DNA from: Mycocentrospora acerina
Lineage: Eukaryota > Ascomycota > Dothideomycetes > Pleosporales
Assembly: GCA_022701365.1 (NCBI GenBank)
Contig: JAKUHH010000068.1
Location: 125,189 to 189,188 of the forward strand
Direction of reading: 5' to 3'
DNA length: 64,000 bases
Shown: positions 22,090 to 33,850 of the stretch, piece by piece
How positions within the stretch are numbered: position 1 is the stretch's first letter
Layout: every line of letters starts with the position of its first letter
Notes under the pieces: model-generated
The model's input: the letters and a program-made list of their open reading frames with translations, nothing else
Told to the model about the DNA's origin: nothing
Databases searched by the model: none
Made by a program: the position numbers and the translations under genes

Positions 22090-24852
22090 TTATTCCCTAC
22101 TCGAACGCTTCGCATTCGGAAACAGAAGTGCAACTCCTTCTTCCCAATCCCGCTCCGTAGCTATGTCAAGAACACGCTTACCAGTCTCGTCCTTGGCTTG
22201 CAGGTCTACTGGGCCGCCCATGTCAATGAGCAGCTTCAAGATCTGTGCATCTCCGTTTTCGACTGCTTGGAGTATGGCGTTCCAGCCGCGATGCATCTTG
22301 TTGATATCGGCACCACGGCTGAGCAACATTTGAATTATCTCAGTTTCCCCGCCGCTATAACTGCGTAGGGCTTTGACAAGGGGAAGATGCTCGCCTGGAG
22401 CGTTCGGATCTGCATTCGCTTGATCTAGAAGATAACGCACAATATCTTTATGCTTTTCTCGGATCGCAGTAGTGAGAGGAGAAAATACTCCGCAATTTTT
22501 ATCCTCTACACTAAGTCCAGCTGCAAGCAGCAGCTTGACGCTCTCGATCTGGTTGGCAGAGACAGCCATCTCAACTACACCACGAAACGCGCGAGGACTG
22601 GATATGACGGCGAGCAATCGTTTCAAAATTATCGGTTGTTTGACAGCCATACATAGCGGCCAATCTTGCCCCCGGATGGCAGGGTCAGCACCACGGTGAA
22701 GTAAGATGTCTATTAGATCTCCTCTATTCTCGCGGATTGCAGTAGTCAGTGCCGTATTACCACCATTGGGACATCGATCGTTCGGGTTAACGCCTTGATC
22801 CAAGAGATATATCAAAGCGCCTTTGTCGTTGTGTAGAACTGCAGTCTCGATGATGCCTTTCGGTGTGTGTAAGTCCGCACCAGCTTTGACAAGAACAGGC
22901 AAAAAGTGTATACGTTTCTGAGTGATACACTTAAATGTTGGGAATTCTGCAGCTTTGAAGTTGGGATCAGCACCGTTTTCGAGTAGAAATTCCACAATGT
23001 CAGCACTGTCATCACGAATAGCTGTAGTTAAAGGTGTATAAGCACCGTCTTTCCGGACATTTGGAGAAACGCCGGCATCAATTAGAACCTTGATGGATTC
23101 AACCTTCCTCAGACTGGCAGCTAGTTCCATAATACCTGGCGTCTTCTTATGGTCAGCACCTCTAGAGAGCAAGAGAGCGAGGCCTTTCGGATTGTAAGTA
23201 GATGGCCATAACGGATGTTTGGGGCCAGGTAGGTTAGGATCTGCTCCATTATCGAGGAGGATGGTCATAAGATCTATTCGATTTGCTTGTATAGCTTGAA
23301 AAAGTGCTGTTGTTCCCTCGCTTGTCTTTGCATTGGCATTGGCCCGAGTGAGCATTTGTTCGACGAGCCTCGGTAAAGCATTTTTATGTATCGACCGCAC
23401 AAGAGCCGTTGAGCCGTTTTCTATAATTAGGTTTGGATCTCCGTTATTAGCTAGATAGAGCTGGACAAAGTCGATATGGTTGTTTAATGCAGCCAAGGAA
23501 AGAGGAGTTTCTGAGTCAGGACCAGCAGAGAGGTTGGTATTCGCGCCATGCTTGAGAAGAAGTGTAGCGCAATCCAAAGATGAGGCTTTAGTAGCCGCAA
23601 GGAGAGGAGTATAACCTTCTTTATCGAAGCCATTTGCATCAAGCCCGTGTCGAAGCAGAATCTTCAAAGTCTCAATATCCTGATTTTGAGTCGCCACACG
23701 TAGTAGAGCAGCTCCAATAGAGCTCTCTATTTCAGAGGAGACTTTGAGCAACTGTTCAAGAGCGCGATAGTTCTTCTGCTCAACAGCGCTAACAAGCCCA
23801 GCTTCACCAGAAGCGTATCTGACGGTACTCAATTGACGTGAAATCTGGCTAGCCTCCAATGGATTATCATTTCGAGATCCGGGCATTGGGCTTTCGTGAT
23901 GGTAATAGTCGTCAACATCAAGGCTTCGCAATTTTTCTTCTAAGAATGTACGGGATCTATTGGAGTCGTCGGACAAGACATCTTGAAAGACGTGCTCACC
24001 ATGAAATTTGCCGGGCTGTTGGAACATTGTGCCTCGGATAGAGCCACTTGAATGCGAACTCGGTGCTCGCCAACTCTTATGCATGTCTGACGTTCCAGGA
24101 GACAATCTTGAATCCTCTTGCCGACGACGGAGGTTGTTAATCGAAGGCTTTTCCACAATGTGGAAAGCCTGAACATCTGCTACTGCCGAATCAAGTTCGC
24201 GAAGGGGTAACCTTTCAACAGAACGTGCAGATGCTTGTAAGTCTTCATAAGAGTATTGACTGCGCTCAGATGATCGAGGGGGTGGTATAGGTAATAGTGG
24301 AGGACGTGACGGTAAAGAGGTATTGTTGTCAGACTCCAGGCGCTCAAGAGCGGCGATGAGACCAACATAGCCAATACCCATAGCCGCATCAGCTCGAACG
24401 TCACCGATCGTCCATCGAAACATGGCGGAACTGACTTTTAGGGCGTTGAAGCTCCTCAGCAGCGTATGTCGAACCTTATCCACGTCATTGTCCGCAAACA
24501 TCATCCGAAATCGTTTTCCGAATCCAGCCTTGCCGTCCTCATTATCAACAAATCTAGAGACAACCTGGCTTAACGCAGTGAACTCATCGTGGACCTTCCG
24601 GAAGCGCTCATCAAGCTCTTGTGTTACTTCAGCAGGAAATGTGTTATTTGCCTTGGCTGACTCGGTGAGGCCTGCTTCAATTGACCAGAGTAGGCGTGAG
24701 AGATCAATGAATCCAACAGCAAGCGCTGAGAATCCATGTACTGGTTCTTTTGCCGAGGTGAGGTAGTCTAACATGCGAACCGAGATTTTGTTGCCCTGCG
24801 CCGTGACGCGATGGCACAGTTCGACGGTTGTTGTTTTCTTTGCGTAGGCCAT
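22090..24852 (-). CDS. Large ankyrin-repeat protein with fungal N-terminal helical domain
   Basis: A single exon of 920 residues. Residues 1-165 are helical and resemble the N-terminal domain found in many fungal NLR-like and ankyrin proteins (HGFSALAVGFIDLSRLLWSIEAGL...). Residues about 165-330 are Ser-, Arg- and Pro-rich and probably disordered. From about 335 to the end there are many ankyrin units with typical TPLxxA, LLxxGADPN and IVxFLL signatures. Several units form a larger repeat of about 91-94 residues, each marked by a TALxxAIR or PLTTAIR block. No NACHT or NB-ARC nucleotide-binding segment lies between the two parts. The protein is probably a scaffold or recognition protein; its partner is unknown. 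Confidence 0.88.
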   Translation of the reverse strand: MAYAKKTTTVELCHRVTAQGNKISVRMLDYLTSAKEPVHGFSALAVGFIDLSRLLWSIEAGLTESAKANNTFPAEVTQELDERFRKVHDEFTALSQVVSRFVDNEDGKAGFGKRFRMMFADNDVDKVRHTLLRSFNALKVSSAMFRWTIGDVRADAAMGIGYVGLIAALERLESDNNTSLPSRPPLLPIPPPRSSERSQYSYEDLQASARSVERLPLRELDSAVADVQAFHIVEKPSINNLRRRQEDSRLSPGTSDMHKSWRAPSSHSSGSIRGTMFQQPGKFHGEHVFQDVLSDDSNRSRTFLEEKLRSLDVDDYYHHESPMPGSRNDNPLEASQISRQLSTVRYASGEAGLVSAVEQKNYRALEQLLKVSSEIESSIGAALLRVATQNQDIETLKILLRHGLDANGFDKEGYTPLLAATKASSLDCATLLLKHGANTNLSAGPDSETPLSLAALNNHIDFVQLYLANNGDPNLIIENGSTALVRSIHKNALPRLVEQMLTRANANAKTSEGTTALFQAIQANRIDLMTILLDNGADPNLPGPKHPLWPSTYNPKGLALLLSRGADHKKTPGIMELAASLRKVESIKVLIDAGVSPNVRKDGAYTPLTTAIRDDSADIVEFLLENGADPNFKAAEFPTFKCITQKRIHFLPVLVKAGADLHTPKGIIETAVLHNDKGALIYLLDQGVNPNDRCPNGGNTALTTAIRENRGDLIDILLHRGADPAIRGQDWPLCMAVKQPIILKRLLAVISSPRAFRGVVEMAVSANQIESVKLLLAAGLSVEDKNCGVFSPLTTAIREKHKDIVRYLLDQANADPNAPGEHLPLVKALRSYSGGETEIIQMLLSRGADINKMHRGWNAILQAVENGDAQILKLLIDMGGPVDLQAKDETGKRVLDIATERDWEEGVALLFPNAKRSSRE

Positions 24853-26286
24853 TGTAACAGATACAAGAAGAAAGGGCTAAGAAAATTAAAGTGAAGATAG
24901 AAAAATCTGGCTGAACGAACGCGTTCACTTTTTGCGTCTAAGTAGTTCTCATGCCCCTTTTCTAATCGCTGTGGCTTCCTAGCTTTCTTAACGTTAAGGC
25001 TTCGAGAATATGAAATCAGCTTCAAATCAACGCGCTTGAAGCTCTAATCAGCTCATTCTGAAGGAAACCTTTCGATTTTTTATCGACCAATTTTTAAGTT
25101 TTGCGAAATCGTATGTTTTTCGCTATATCGCGCGAACTATGGTTGCTCACAAGCTTTCCGCGCTATTCCATTGTAGGAACAAGGCTGGTCGCTGCAATCT
25201 CCATTTGTGGAACGCATTCGCATCAGGGTGGTCCATGCTCAGGTTGGCTGGACAGTTGAATCGTTTTGACAGGCTTGACAGGCTTGACAGATAGATGTCA
25301 TGACGCACATGTGTGTGAGCTCGTAACATAGGTAGTAGGAGTGTCAAGAATCTTCGCTTTAATCTCTTGTTTTTTCGCACTCATGCACTGGAATAAAATC
25401 CATCACCATTTTCTGTGTCGCGCGCCATCAAATAGCAGAAGGTCCGTAAATCCCGCGAGTAGCTGAGGTTTAGTTAAAGAATGGTTTTAGCCTTCCCCTC
25501 GTAAGGATAACTGCGAAGTGGGACTCCGTTCTCGTTTAGGTTAGCGTAACACAGTTATCGTAAATTACGTGCAGGTGGTGGGCTTTTAGTGAATGCTCCT
25601 TGCAAGCGAAGCAGGCAAGTGTGAAAGCATGTATTCCTAACGCGCGGCTCCTGAACTGACGATATTGACTGAGAGGATGTAAGCGTCCAGAGCAGTCTTT
25701 CGCTATGGTACTAAAACATCTGCATTTGCGCAGACGAACTCTCAACAATTGTAGACCTATGATTGTAGCTGTTTGCTCCCCATGTGGAAAGCTTACATGT
25801 CGTCACCCTTCTGCAGTACTAGACAAGATGCATATTGAAAGGAGAATCTACAGAAACAGCTTTTCTGCACTTCTTTTTTTTGAAAATCTCGCATCTACTA
25901 CCTTGGATCTCAAATCGTTTGGAAGAATAAACTACAATACCTAATTCTTGAAACGCGACATTCGAAGCCGGGTGTTTCGCACTTGTCCTAACGGTCTATG
26001 ATGCAGCAAAAGGCTGGTCGACCTCTAGCTGTGCCAAATTGGAGATGAACACAATTCATGATTTTCCCTTAGGCAAAATACCCAACAGCTGAGCTGAGTG
26101 CGTGAACGAGAGTCATCAATAATACCGGTGCGATAAAGCAGGTAAGGGTCGAACCATAAGCGGTTCATAGATTAGTTAAACATGCTATGTTCATCTTCAC
26201 ATATGTCAATGGCAACCAATGCTCAACACAAGTAATATGGTAAAAACCTGTTTTAATGTATATTCAGTCCTATCTCTCTTCTACAG
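24853..26286. other. Intergenic region
   Basis: No gene is recognised. A 9-bp unit (gacaggctt) is repeated about three times at 25268-25292. The rest shows nothing I can assign. Confidence 0.5.
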
Positions 26287-28024
26287 CTATGAAACAAGTT
26301 CAACATTGAAGCTCTTGATGGTCGCTTGTCCACCCAATGCCTTTGTGGCGAAATTAAAGGCACCAAAGCGATATCCTGTGAAGAACTGATAAGTGTTTGT
26401 TAGTTTGAAAGCATCGCCCAGCTGTTTGAAAGTGACCCCATCTGTGCTATACCAAAACGTGCTAGTTCGTACTGCTGTGGTTCCCGAAAAAGCAGGTGTG
26501 ATATCTGCAATAATACGCAGCCAAATATCAGTTGTGCTGGCTGGAAGCACAGGGCCTTGCGCAGCAACTGTGCCTGTAGAAGTAGTGACCCAGTTCTGGC
26601 CAAGATTCAGGTTATTCACCATCACCAGACTCGAGGTGCTGCCAGATTTGTGTACACCAATATACGCAGCTACGTCGCGGAAGAGAACGGCGCCCGCTCG
26701 ATCGCCGTCCTTCAGTCCGCTGATATCGATCCTGAAAGTGCCAGAAGACTTCGGGCCAAGAATCCGATGCGTGAGTGTGTTGCGCGCCGTGAAAAGATCG
26801 TTTGTGATTGTCGCAGCCTGCAAAATCAAGCCACCTGCACCACCAACAAGTTTCCACTTGGAGCTATCTGGGTTATGGTTCCATTCCCATTCGTGACTTA
26901 GCGATGTACCCTTGAATGCGTCCAGACTGGTTGTTGCGGGTAGTTTCTTCGTTGTCTGGACTGGCATTGGGTACGTTTTGCCCCATTGATTGTTCACTTT
27001 GACGACTTCAGGCCATCCATCTTTGGTCCAGGTTATGGGAGCCACAACTGGTATGCGACCGCCGGGGTACGAATCTAGAAAAGCTACGTAATACCAATGG
27101 CCATCTTTCGTGCTAACGATACCACCCTGGTGGGCATATCCCGCATTGGGAATTGGACCTGCCAAGTTGTTGACGAGTTCTTGCCGCTCGTATGGACCCC
27201 AGACGCTCTTTGATTTGAGCACATACTCAGCATTGGCAGGCTTCGTCACAAAAATATAGTAAGTTCCGTTGATCTTATACATGCGTGAGCCTTCAATGTA
27301 CATGTTGTCTGGGCTCGTGTAGACTGCTGCGGTTTTGACTTCGGTGGTCGCATCCTTGCTCAGCTGAGCGACCATAATGTTGGTACTTCCGTAAACCACG
27401 TACATGGTATCATCGTCATCGATCAGCAGCCCGTTGTCGTAGTAACATCTGGGAAGCGTGCCTCGAGAGACCCAATTCCAGCTGTTCACTTCACCGTTGT
27501 TTGCGGCCGCATTTGTGCCGCTCGCCGTCCAGACGTAGGTCGGTCCACCTGAAACGCATCCCATCCAATAAAACGTATCGGAAGACTCTCGGTACCGAAG
27601 TGTGCCTAGATGAAAAGTCAGATATATCGCAAAAGTAGGATCATAAATTGTTATAGTACTTACTTGCCCAAATTCCTTGAACGTACGCCCGACTACTGGC
27701 GCTGTTCAAATCATATTTGGTCCCAAAGTTCAGGCGCGGTACGCTGTGTGACACAGGCTGCCAATTCACCAAATCGTAAGACTTCAGCACTGGAGCGCCA
27801 GGCGAAAATGCAAAGGTAGAAGACGAATAATAGAACACGTCTCCTATCCGAAATACATCGAGATCTGGGTAGTCTTGCCAAATGACAGGGTTCTGAAAAC
27901 TTTCGGCACGAGCCTCAATTGTTTCATTCGTAGCAATCGGACTTCCTTTGACGGAAACCGCGAGAATACCAACCCAAATCCAACATGCCCCCCACATCGT
28001 GGACAAGACGTTTCTATCAGTCAA
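26287..28024 (-). CDS. Secreted GH43-family glycosidase (beta-xylosidase/arabinofuranosidase type)
   Basis: Two exons, 28024-27664 and 27605-26287, give 559 residues. The N-terminus has a signal-like hydrophobic stretch (about residues 8-27). The catalytic five-blade propeller shows the three acidic residues of the family: Asp in YPDLDVFRIGD (base), Asp in NGLLIDDDDTMYVVYG (pKa modulator) and Glu in YIEGSRMYKINGTYY (acid). The segment GYAHQGGIV with WYYVAFLD is also typical. From about residue 350 there is a concanavalin-like C-terminal domain (LSHEWEWNHNPDSSKW, GAVLFRD, FWYSTDGVTFKQLG). The family removes xylose or arabinose units from hemicellulose and pectin outside the cell. The exact substrate is not readable. 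Confidence 0.9.
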
Positions 28025-29198
28025 TGACTGACTGAACTTTTAGATGAAAACCGTCCAGTTGAAAATGAAACGATCCAGCTGAATCAGAAAAGGAAGGAGA
28101 AAAGTGACTCAAGGATTTGATGCTACTCAATAAAGAATATACTCATTTAGTTCACTTTTCTTGAACCTACTGGCGGGCATCTGAATATATAAACATTCCT
28201 ATGGTCACTCTGGATATAATATGACCTCCCAAAACTTTCAGTATACCTCGGGCAGACCAATGCCTGCAGTACAGTAATTACTGGCTAAAGTGCGCAGAAT
28301 CCTTGAAGCACTTTTTGGCTAATGAATGTATGCCGAAGGCTCTGTTCTGTGGAAATTGAATGGTTACATTCCTTTCTTATGTAAGCTCGGCATACATCGG
28401 CCAGTATATGTATTCATTTGCATCAAACAAGCCAGCATTTAGCCTATGATATCTTATTGGTGCATTCATTGTTTGGATCTTCCGATCGAGAGGGGTCAAA
28501 TTTGGGCATTGTACATATCCGTATTACTTGGAATCTACTTGTGACGTTTACACTGAAATGAACACAGCCGAAGTTTCTCGCAATGACCGCTGAGATGCTT
28601 ACTGACAATTTGCATAGACTTCGTCATCGATTGCGCTAGCGCCTGGATACATATAGTCACGACACCATCTTAGGCTAGTAAGCCGCACACGGCAGTTTTA
28701 CTATTTTTTTTTACCTTCGTACCATACAAACCTGGTACAGCAGGTACACGGCTAGGTTGACAAAGGCTCAACTGAGTGGATCGTCTCCATCTACGCCATC
28801 ACATTATGACTATTTTATGATCCCTTCGAAGTACTAACCAAGTGCCATGAGTTATCATGTTTGAGAGTTCTTTCAGCTTCGTTGAAAAGCTCTTGGCCAG
28901 TCATTCTGAATGACTAGGGAATACTTCTTAAAGAAACGATGAAGTTAAGAATGACTCACACTGTGACTAGCTAACGATAGAGTAAGTAAAATAGATTAAT
29001 AATGCGAGCGGCACTCTGTAGACACTTGTAAGTGCATGCCTAGCCGAAAATACTCTAAATTTACTGTCATAGAGGTTGTCCACCAAAATTCGTCACTGTA
29101 GCTTTGGTAAACACGCAGAAATCTCCAAACACCGACATGCGTTAATGATGCTAAAATCCAGTCTCACGACGCGCGTAGTTCCCCTATCCGACCGCATA
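28025..29198. other. Intergenic region
   Basis: About 1.2 kb between GH43 and the methyltransferase, with no gene recognised. Confidence 0.5.
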
Positions 29199-30686
29199 TC
29201 AAGGCTTCCGACCGTGAATAATCCAGAAATTCCAGTAGGCGTGCATCTTTCTGTTACGGAGATCAGCTCTTATTGCAGCCGCGTTGACTTGAACCTGTTC
29301 GACAGACCATCCCAAGACACGAGTAAACAAAGCCAATGACATCGACTCAGCACCCCAGGAAAAGTTCTCCGAAACCCATCTGCCAAGCTCTTTGTACTTG
29401 CGATCCTTTGGCCAGGTGTTGATAGGCCATTTGACTGGGGTAGCAACAATGTCTACGAAACCCGCCTTCTTCATCATTCGCGGAACATGCGCAATCGAGT
29501 CTAGCGGAAATCCCGCTTTTCCAGCTGCCTCATGCATATCATTGTTCCATTGAGCAAGTGCGGAGTCTGCGGGAAGTGTTCCATCATCGCACCTAATCAC
29601 GAAGTCGATGTCGTGTATCTCAAGGAAGCCGTCCGACTCGAGAAACCTAAACGTTTGTAAGAGACGCACGGTAGATTTGGCGATTCTATACAACATACTG
29701 AAAGCACTGATCCATATATTGCGGCCATTTTCGAATACCACCGATCATCATCTGTGAATGGATGAAATCGAACTTGCGTGAAAAGGTCCAGTCTCTTTCC
29801 AAGTCATCAATTTCGAAGCTAAGGTTTGGGGGAACACTGCAGACACAATATCAGCTTAGAAAAAAAACAGTGCCTTGTAAATGAGACTAACTTATGCGGC
29901 TGAACAGGCGCCAGATCAACTCCAAGAACCTCGCTTTCAGGGTGAGCATCAGCTACGATCGCCAAGTAAGTTCAAGCAACAAATGCATCGACAGAAATCC
30001 TACCAAAGTCTATAGCCCAAATTCCCGTCCCACATCCAGCATCAAGAGCCCTGCCTACGCGTTTGATCGGCGCATGGTTGAGCTTCTTGTCGAGTGTGAG
30101 CCATACTATATGATGTTGGAAATCTATTTTCTGTTAATAAATTTGCCCCTCGTGGTCATAGGGGACGCACCGAATCGCTCCATTTCTTCCTTCAATCAAT
30201 TTGGTCAGCTCTTCACCCTCATAACGCTAGTGATGTATTACCTCGTCCATTGGAAGTACATATTCTAGCAGACCAAGTCAGTCGTTTACTCAGCACGCGT
30301 TTGAGAATTCAAACCTTGCAGTACAAAGGTACAGACTTACTGGCTCCCATATAGCCCTGATACTGGCGGCCGTGCTCTTTCAGTTGCGTGATCATCTCGT
30401 CTCTGATGGATGTTGTAGAGCTTGCCAACTATGGAGCTTGCCATGGTTAGTGCAGTTTGGGAGCACCGGGATTTACCACGCAAAACCCCACATACGCTTT
30501 CATAGGTCGAGTCGCCGTCGTCAGTTGACGACTCAGTGTCGACGTCCTATGGGCTGTTAGCAGGTTCTGTGCAAGGCACAACCCAGGCAGACTTGCAGCA
30601 TCAGGCTCAAGTGGGGTAATCTGGGCCGGGCCGCCCCGAGTGTCAGGACCAACAGTGGACAAATCGTCCGAACTAGTTGTCGCCAT
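29199..30686 (-). CDS. LaeA/UMTA-like SAM-dependent methyltransferase with tiny exons
   Basis: Exons by frame and splice signals, in gene order: 30546-30496, 30428-30341, 30264-30242, 30189-30171, 30123-30004, 29952-29892, 29836-29699 and 29646-29199 (315 residues). A first exon starts at or near the ATG at 30686, and its donor is not resolved. The SAM-binding motif LDAGCGTGIWAIDFA is clear and is preceded by HHIVWLTLDKKL, which marks the fungal LaeA-like group. The N-terminal DDGDSTYES stretch is also typical. Such proteins are putative methyltransferases, some of which are nuclear regulators of secondary metabolism, while others act on metabolites. The 23-nt and 19-nt exons are unusually short. 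The gene is divergent from a P450 242 bp away, so the two may share a promoter. Confidence 0.85.
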
Positions 30687-30928
30687 TGTTCGTCGTTCTG
30701 CAGACTAGTGGTGTGTCGTGTTGTGACAGCTTCCCGTGTGCTCAGATTAACTCTGCCGTCTGACCGTCAGGTGATGCTGAGAAACCCTGCACTTGATCGT
30801 ATTGGGAGTTGGGTGGGCCGCGCTCGACTCACGTGAAAAGGCCCCCGCTCGCATCTTGATTTTGTGGAGCAACAAACCCGACAAAAGGATCAATTGTGCC
30901 ACGTACCCACACACCAGAACTCGCCTCA
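30687..30928. promoter_or_regulatory. Short divergent promoter, methyltransferase and P450
   Basis: Only 242 bp separate the two divergent starts. CACGTG-like and GTCA motifs are present, but I cannot assign a factor. Confidence 0.45.
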
Positions 30929-32732
30929 ATGAGTAAAGCTGACACGGCGACGCTGACTGTCGGCGTGGTCATTGCGTGCCTGCTTGGTTACCTGTTCCAT
31001 GTTGTGTCACGTCTGTCCCACGTCCCCGGGCCCTACTGGGCAGCCTTCTCCAAGGCATGGATGGTAAGGGAATCGCTCAAAGGTCGACAGCCAATCGCAT
31101 TCAAGGAGGTCAACGACAAATATGGTGAGCACTGTTCCATCTGCTATCCGCCTACATTGACAGGAGTACAGGCTCTCTCGCACGGGTTGGACCAAATGAG
31201 CTCATTACCGACGACCCCGAAGTCATGCGGAGGATGATGGCCGTACGTTCTACGTACACAAGAGGACATTGTAATCGCAACTCGAACAGAGAAATGGAGC
31301 TTATCTGCTAAGAATACGCAGGGTACAATGCGATGAAGTTTGATCCCACACGGGACAATTTGTTTTCGATGCGCGACGAAGTGGCTCACACCAAATTGCG
31401 GAGCAAGATGGCTGCGGGGGTACGTCTAATTCCAGTGGTCTACTCGCGGCGACTGACACGTTTGGTCACCAGTACTCTGGAAAAGAGAATGAATCAATGG
31501 AGGACTCTATCGACGTGCAGATTGGAAAACTCATTCACCTGATTGAAACCAAATATCTTTCCACTCCTCATAGCTATCAACCGCTCGACTTTGCAGAGAA
31601 GGCATCGTTCTTCACACTGGATGTCATTAGCGAGTTAGCCTTCGGACAGGCTTTTGGCTATATCGAACAAGACGGAGATGTCTACGACTATTTGAAGATC
31701 ACCAAATCGTTCATTCCAATTATGATGGTTGTGGCAAACGTACCCCTACTTGCGGATATTCTGCAATCGCGCCTTTTAAGGGGATTGCTACCTTCAGAGA
31801 GCGATAAGCTAGGATTCGGTGCTTTCATTGGGTAAGTCTACCCAGCGCTCTAATGTCAATCCGATGGAACTGACGAGAATGCAAAGTGTTGCCAAGCGAG
31901 TGGTAGCAGAGAGATTCGGGCCCGACGCTAAATCCCACCCTGACATGCTAGGCTCTTTCATTCGACACGGACTAAGCCAGGAAGAAGCATCGGGAGAAGC
32001 ACTACTTCAGGTTATTGCGGGCAGTGATACTTCAGCTGGAACCCTTCGCTCTGTCATGCTAAACATTTTGACCAATCCAACTACATACAGGAAATTGCAG
32101 GCAGAAATTGATGAGGGAATTGCTGCGGGAAAAATTTCATCACCAATCAAGGATTCTGAGGCACGCCAATTACCCTACCTTCAGGCTGTTATTAGGGAAG
32201 GACTTCGCATCATGCCACCAGCTTCTGGAGCTTTCTTCAAGGAAGTTCCCCCCGAGGGAGATGTAATTGATGGTAAGTTTATACCCGGCGGCACACAGAT
32301 CGGGTCGTCGCCTCTGGCCATTCATTGCTCGAAAAAAATATTTGGCATAGACGCAGACTTCTTCCGACCTGAACGCTGGATTGAGGCAAGTCCAGAGAAG
32401 TTTAATGAGATGCTGAATACTGTTGATTTGGTCTTTCATTACGGAAAGTACCAGTGTCTTGGCAAATCTGTGGCGATGATGGAGTTCAACAAGGTCTTTG
32501 TGCAGGTAAGTATCAGCAACTCTTTAAACGCAAACTGTAGGCTAATCAGCATCAGCTGTTGAGAAAATTCAACTTTTCCATTGCTTGCCCAGAAAGACCG
32601 ACTAAGCTCACGAATGCAGTAAGTAGATTGGTCCTATGTGTCCAATGAGACTTAGTCACTTCTTCATACTGACAAGATCGCCAGGGAATATGGATTATGG
32701 AAGACTTCTGGCTTCGCATCGAAGCAAGGTAA
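30929..32732 (+). CDS. Cytochrome P450, pisatin-demethylase-like group
   Basis: Seven exons (30929-31124, 31172-31270, 31322-31419, 31473-31831, 31887-32505, 32556-32618, 32685-32732) give 493 residues, a full-length microsomal P450. An N-terminal membrane anchor (about residues 8-28) and the HVPGP hinge are followed by LARVGPNELITDDPEV, the I-helix AGSDTSAG, the K-helix EGLR, FRPERW, and the haem loop FHYGKYQCLG with the Cys thiolate ligand. The haem loop has Lys where most P450s have Arg (FxxGxRxCxG). The TRGHWYNAMKFDPTRDNLFSMRDEVAH segment resembles pisatin-demethylase-like P450s, which often act on plant phenolics. The substrate is unknown. It is divergent from the methyltransferase and ends 191 bp from the convergent cutinase. 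Confidence 0.88.
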
Positions 32733-32923
32733 AATCATATTTGCCAATGTTTAATCATGCCTAAACAAATGTCCAACAAATTGGCATATGTAACGAACGC
32801 TATGTAATGATCACAATCACATTCATTTTTACTAGACACATTCTAATACAATATGAATGACATTCATACAATAGATTGAGGCAAGCATTTCCAAAGATGG
32901 CTTATACTACACTTGCAAAGTGC

Positions 32924-33850
32924 TTAAACTTTGCTAGCCACAAATGCAGCAGCCGTACCAGCATCGATCTCGTAATTGCGGTGCTCTGCAGTGATAATGA
33001 TTCCGTTGTCACTTGTCACTATTAGTATTGCGTCAAATCGTCAAGGAAGTTTCAACGTACCAGATGTTATCGCCGGTGTGGCAGATGATGAGAATCTTGG
33101 ACGCAGCGACACTTCCAAATCCCTCGTCTCTGTCTGCATCACCAAAGGTGACGACTTTACACAAATTAGTAGCTTTCTCGTCAAGTAATCCGTTGATGAA
33201 AACCACTCACCGGCATTCACCCTAGCGGCAGCGGCAGCTGTAAGTCTCTGTGTTGCAGTGTGGACCAACTGAGCTCCTTGACTGTAACCAGAGACAACAA
33301 TCTTCGTAGATGGGCATCGCGTCACCGCCTGAGTGAAGTATTAGCTTCCACATCTGACAACTTTGTCACTCCTTATTATCAAGCTACTCACAGTATTGAT
33401 CAGGTTGAACATGGTCGTAGCGCCAGCCGAATCACCACCTGCCAGAAACCCGAAGATGTTGGCTGAATAAGTCACGCCTTGAATAGCCAGCTGGCCGGTT
33501 CCGCCGAGCCTGCTAGCTAAGGCATTGAAGAAGGTTGGACCTTCTGAGTCGGCAGATCCAACGTTGCCTTCCTGTGTAGTACCACGTGCATAGATGACTG
33601 TGATGGGACGGCATGCAGTGCCATCAGTGAGCTGATTGTACGTGTCGCCACCGTATTGCCGCTTGGTCAACGTGGTGGATTTCTCTACACCCTGGGCCTG
33701 CTCAAGTTGTTGTGCATATTCCGCAATAGTGAGCTCGGTGCCGATGAGGTCAGTGATGGGAAAGCTGACTCCATTCTCTGCGATTGGCTCTGGTGTTGGC
33801 GCGGAAAGCGCTGTGGACAAGAGAACAGCGAGGGGGACGAAGGCCTTCAT
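32924..33850 (-). CDS. Cutinase (secreted serine esterase, CE5)
   Basis: Four exons, 33850-33392, 33328-33211, 33154-33061 and 33011-32924, give 252 residues. The signal peptide is MKAFVPLAVLLSTALSA. A propeptide follows and ends at LTKRQYGG, where a Kex2-type KR site precedes the mature enzyme. The mature part opens with the family's TACRPITVIYARGTTQEGNVG. The catalytic triad is Ser169 in GYSQG, Asp221 in TGDNIC and His234 in AEHRNYE; the 13-residue Asp-His spacing equals that of known cutinases. The last intron is accepted at gacaag, which restores the conserved Cys after the Asp. Cutinases hydrolyse the ester bonds of plant cuticle polyester outside the cell. Confidence 0.92.
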
